Origin: Nitrososphaerales archaeon TH5893
GTDB taxonomy: Archaea; Thermoproteota; Nitrososphaeria; Nitrososphaerales; Nitrososphaeraceae
Direction of reading: 5' to 3'
DNA: 8,816 nt
Assembly (NCBI GenBank): GCA_014523685.1
Contig: JAATVT010000214.1
Location: 1-8,816 of the forward strand
Under the pieces are notes generated by a model that worked only from the letters and a program-made list of their open reading frames with translations, was not told the origin of the DNA and ran no database searches. Below, in pieces: positions 7,176 to 8,816 of this stretch (positions within the stretch are counted from its first letter, which is position 1; each line of letters begins with the position of its first letter). Both the position numbers and the translations under genes were made by a program.

Positions 7176-7212
7176 TTGGCTTACATCGCCTATATTAACC
7201 AGTAACAATAGA

Positions 7213-7287
7213 GCGACAGTCGTCCAGTTTCGTCCAGGACGTCAGATCTCCAATCTGGAAACCCAGGTGCAAATCCTGGCTGTCGCA
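7213..7287 (+). tRNA. tRNA, probably Gly (anticodon TCC), with unusual bases at positions 18, 33 and 55
   Basis: All four stems form. The acceptor is GCGACAG/CTGTCGC (7 perfect pairs). The D stem is GTCC/GGAC. The anticodon stem is TCAGA/TCTGG, with one T-G pair. The T stem is CCAGG/CCTGG. T8, A14, G15-C48, A21, G53-C61, T54 and A58 are in their usual places, and the discriminator is A73 with no encoded CCA. The best fold gives a 7-base loop TCTCCAA, so anticodon TCC (7249-7251), reading GGA. G1-C72, C2-G71, C35, C36 and A73 agree with glycine identity. Position 33 is then C rather than the near-universal T. Shifting the register by one would give CTCCAAT with T33 and anticodon CCA (Trp), but the stem no longer pairs. 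Position 18 is C and 55 is G. There is no room for an intron in the 75-base gene. A decayed or specialised tRNA is possible, but the intact stems argue against decay. Confidence 0.8.
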
Positions 7288-7606
7288 CTGAATTAGTCAT
7301 TCAATTGTGTCCCATCTGTGTATTCGATATCCCAAGACCATTCACTGTAACCTCGGGGAAGGTCAGAATTATCGGGCGTAGCTGTACAAGCCTTCGGACT
7401 TCAAATTACAAAAATCCAAATGTGGTCTATTTCCTCAAATATGATCATCCTTTAGCTTACTTGCATACTTTGCAAATCGCCTTAGCTTCTATCCTTTTTT
7501 GCTCTTCACATTATCGCAGTTATCTTACCTCAGACACGCGTATAACGAGTAAATAAGCTACATCATACCGCTAATTGTTATAGAATTTCTCTCCTTGTTG
7601 TAATGT
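7288..7606. other. 319-base gap between the tRNA and nep1 with no convincing gene
   Basis: The gap is flanked by the plus-strand tRNA and the minus-strand nep1, so both transcripts end here. An 83-codon plus-strand frame (7305-7556) has no recognisable motif or ribosome-binding site, and its composition looks random, so it is not called. A run of six T at 7495-7500 could end plus-strand transcription. Bases 7351-7397 are clearly richer in G and C (27 of 47) than the surrounding AT-rich DNA, and GAAGGT (7358-7363) can pair with GCCTTC (7390-7395), which hints at a structured RNA but does not identify one. Confidence 0.4.
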
Positions 7607-8350
7607 CTATTCATTCGCACCTCTTGAACCATCATCAGAGCATAACATAATTTTTTCACACTCATAGAGTATCCTTGCAATAACCACGTGAGATTCTAAT
7701 GCAAAACGTTCAATAGAATATGAGCGACAGAATAACTTACTTGTGCATTCAGAAAAATGACCTTTTGGGAATCCACCAATTACAAATGTACATCTGGCAT
7801 TATTGTTTTTGTTACAGTTTCTGAAAACTACTTGATCAGCTGTGCTTCGAGCTCCTATACTTGTAAGTCCCACCACGTTATTAGATCCTATCATGTTGTA
7901 TATTAGATATTCAAATGTGGTGTTATCATGCAATTCTAAAAGAGTCTTATCGCATTTAGCATCTCTTATAGCTTTTTCCCTAAACAGTTTCATAATAACT
8001 CCCTCGAATCTGAAATATGATTTTGGAACCCTCAGGTCTGGGCCAACTTTTATCACCTTATTGTCTATTGTGTGTATATATACGTCTAACAAACCTTCAA
8101 GGTATAGAGGTGTTGAAAGTGCTTCAAGAAGCGCAAAATGAGCTATGTCGGGTCTACCACGTTTCCAAGCCAGTTTGATCTTGCCAGCTATCATGGCAGA
8201 ATGATGAAAACTTCTGTCCAAAAGAATCTCACTTGACTTTTTTTCAAGTCTCAGCGCATGATTCCTGACCGACGTATGTCTGGTTAGCTCCTTTGGTACA
8301 AGCTCCAATGCCGTTTCTGCTAGTACTAAAGATACCCGACTTTCTGACAT
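7607..8350 (-). CDS. nep1: Nep1 (Emg1) rRNA pseudouridine N1-methyltransferase
   Basis: Nep1 is a SPOUT-class methyltransferase that uses S-adenosylmethionine to methylate N1 of a pseudouridine in helix 35 of 16S rRNA (position 914 in Methanocaldococcus) and assists small-subunit assembly. The 247-residue protein shows the family landmarks LLDRSFHHSAM (43-53) and RGRPDIAHFALLEAL (64-78), then TPLYLEGLLDVYIHT. Near the C-terminus, in the SPOUT knot region, are FVIGGFPKGHFS (189-200) and SYSIERFALESHVVIARILYECE. The start is ATG at 8350. The ribosome-binding site is weak, and a TATA-like stretch lies about 30 bases upstream, so translation may be leaderless or nearly so. It lies 74 bases after the unrecognised upstream gene on the same strand. 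About 15 polar residues follow the last conserved helix (CSDDGSRGANE) and look like a disordered tail. Confidence 0.95.
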   Translation of the reverse strand: MSESRVSLVLAETALELVPKELTRHTSVRNHALRLEKKSSEILLDRSFHHSAMIAGKIKLAWKRGRPDIAHFALLEALSTPLYLEGLLDVYIHTIDNKVIKVGPDLRVPKSYFRFEGVIMKLFREKAIRDAKCDKTLLELHDNTTFEYLIYNMIGSNNVVGLTSIGARSTADQVVFRNCNKNNNARCTFVIGGFPKGHFSECTSKLFCRSYSIERFALESHVVIARILYECEKIMLCSDDGSRGANE

Positions 8351-8374
8351 ACAAATATGTCTTCTGGTCCACTA

Positions 8375-8389
8375 ATGCATATAGATATT
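8375..8389 (-). promoter_or_regulatory. Possible TATA box of nep1
   Basis: On the minus strand this reads AATATCTATATGCAT, a TATA-like stretch centred about 30 bases upstream of the nep1 ATG at 8350. That spacing would give a leaderless or very short-leader transcript. Readthrough from the upstream gene is also possible. Confidence 0.35.
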
Positions 8390-8424
8390 CTCATCAAATC
8401 CTGGCAAAACTAGCTAATCCCAGA

Positions 8425-8816
8425 TCAATGAGAGTATTTGGATTTCCCGTGAATCAACATTTGCAGCTCTTTGACGCAGGAATTAAGCTCTTGTAGTGCC
8501 TCATTTTTTCCTTCTTTATTTACCATAATTTCTCCTGGACCAAAGGTTGCTGTGTTAATAATGACCGGTATTTTTGTATGAAGTACTTCAGCAATAAATT
8601 CTAGGAGATTAGGATATGTTATATTGTCTTTATAGATGTACGTTGTTACCCCGCTGCTAACAACAGATTGATGATGTATAGGGAAAGCAAATTCTGGAGA
8701 TGATATTTGGTCGACAATTCTGATGGCAATTTTTCTTAATTCTGAACCGCTTTTCTCATTTTGTTTTAACTCAGAAAATCTTTTAGCATCATTTTCCAAT
8801 TCGACAAAATTGATAG
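8425..8816 (-). CDS. Unrecognised protein, C-terminal part (5' end beyond the right edge)
   Basis: An open minus-strand frame runs from the window edge to a TGA at 8427-8425. A TTG at 8799 could start a 124-residue protein. The frame is open upstream to the edge and reads INFVELEND without a break in character, so the gene more likely begins outside the window. The visible part is charged and helical at first (ELEND to LRKIAIRIVDQI). A mixed region follows with FAFPIHHQSVVSSGVTTYIY and NLLEFIAEVLHTKIPVIIN, then GPGEIMVNKEGKN, and a final helix ELNSCVKELQMLIHG. No signal peptide, membrane segment or known catalytic motif is evident. The composition matches the neighbouring genes. I do not recognise the family; the short distance to nep1 on the same strand is the only functional hint. 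Confidence 0.65.
   Translation of the reverse strand, partial: INFVELENDAKRFSELKQNEKSGSELRKIAIRIVDQISSPEFAFPIHHQSVVSSGVTTYIYKDNITYPNLLEFIAEVLHTKIPVIINTATFGPGEIMVNKEGKNEALQELNSCVKELQMLIHGKSKYSH

Noticed and set aside
7305..7556. 83-codon plus-strand frame after the tRNA
   Set aside because: No ribosome-binding site, no recognisable motif, and amino-acid composition as expected from random AT-rich DNA.
1..8816. CRISPR arrays, insertion sequences, phage or defence genes
   Set aside because: No spaced direct repeats, transposase-like frames, terminal inverted repeats or toxin-antitoxin pairs were seen. The window is core metabolism and RNA maturation.

Overview
The window is AT-rich and looks archaeal, most likely Nitrososphaerota (Thaumarchaeota). 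The evidence is CobY in place of bacterial CobU, a Nep1-type rRNA methyltransferase, archaeal TATA-like promoters, a tRNA gene without encoded CCA, and an archaeal-type aspartate-semialdehyde dehydrogenase beside a single-domain Lrp/AsnC regulator. A heme O synthase indicates an aerobic respiratory chain with heme-copper oxidase. An AT-rich soil ammonia oxidiser (Nitrosocosmicus-like) would fit, but that placement is an inference from gene content and base composition.

Bases 1-4270, minus strand: a compact cobalamin operon for the late steps of the pathway. In transcription order it is cobD (threonine-phosphate decarboxylase), cobQ (cobyric acid synthase), cbiB (adenosylcobinamide-phosphate synthase), cobS (cobalamin-phosphate synthase) and cobY (adenosylcobinamide-phosphate guanylyltransferase, running off the left edge). 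Together they amidate the corrin ring, make the aminopropanol-phosphate linker, attach it, activate it with GTP and join it to the lower-ligand nucleotide. Genes overlap or lie within about 22 bases of each other, and three begin at or near TTG. The cobQ product is only the synthetase half of the usual enzyme and has no glutamine-amidotransferase domain. The cobD frame carries a conserved HGG N-terminus upstream of its first ordinary start codon.

Bases 4413-7025, plus strand: asd (aspartate-semialdehyde dehydrogenase), an Lrp/AsnC transcription regulator with a good leaderless-type promoter, and ctaB (heme O synthase). asd and the cob operon are divergent and share a roughly 200-base control region.

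Bases 7026-7606: a gene-poor stretch with one tRNA gene (7213-7287). It has perfect stems, Gly-like identity bases and anticodon TCC in the best fold. It departs from consensus at positions 18, 33 and 55, and the 18/55 changes are mutually compensating. The 319 bases after it hold no convincing gene, only a small GC-rich island that could be a structured RNA.

Bases 7607-8816, minus strand: nep1 (rRNA pseudouridine N1-methyltransferase) and the C-terminal part of an unrecognised protein that enters from the right edge.
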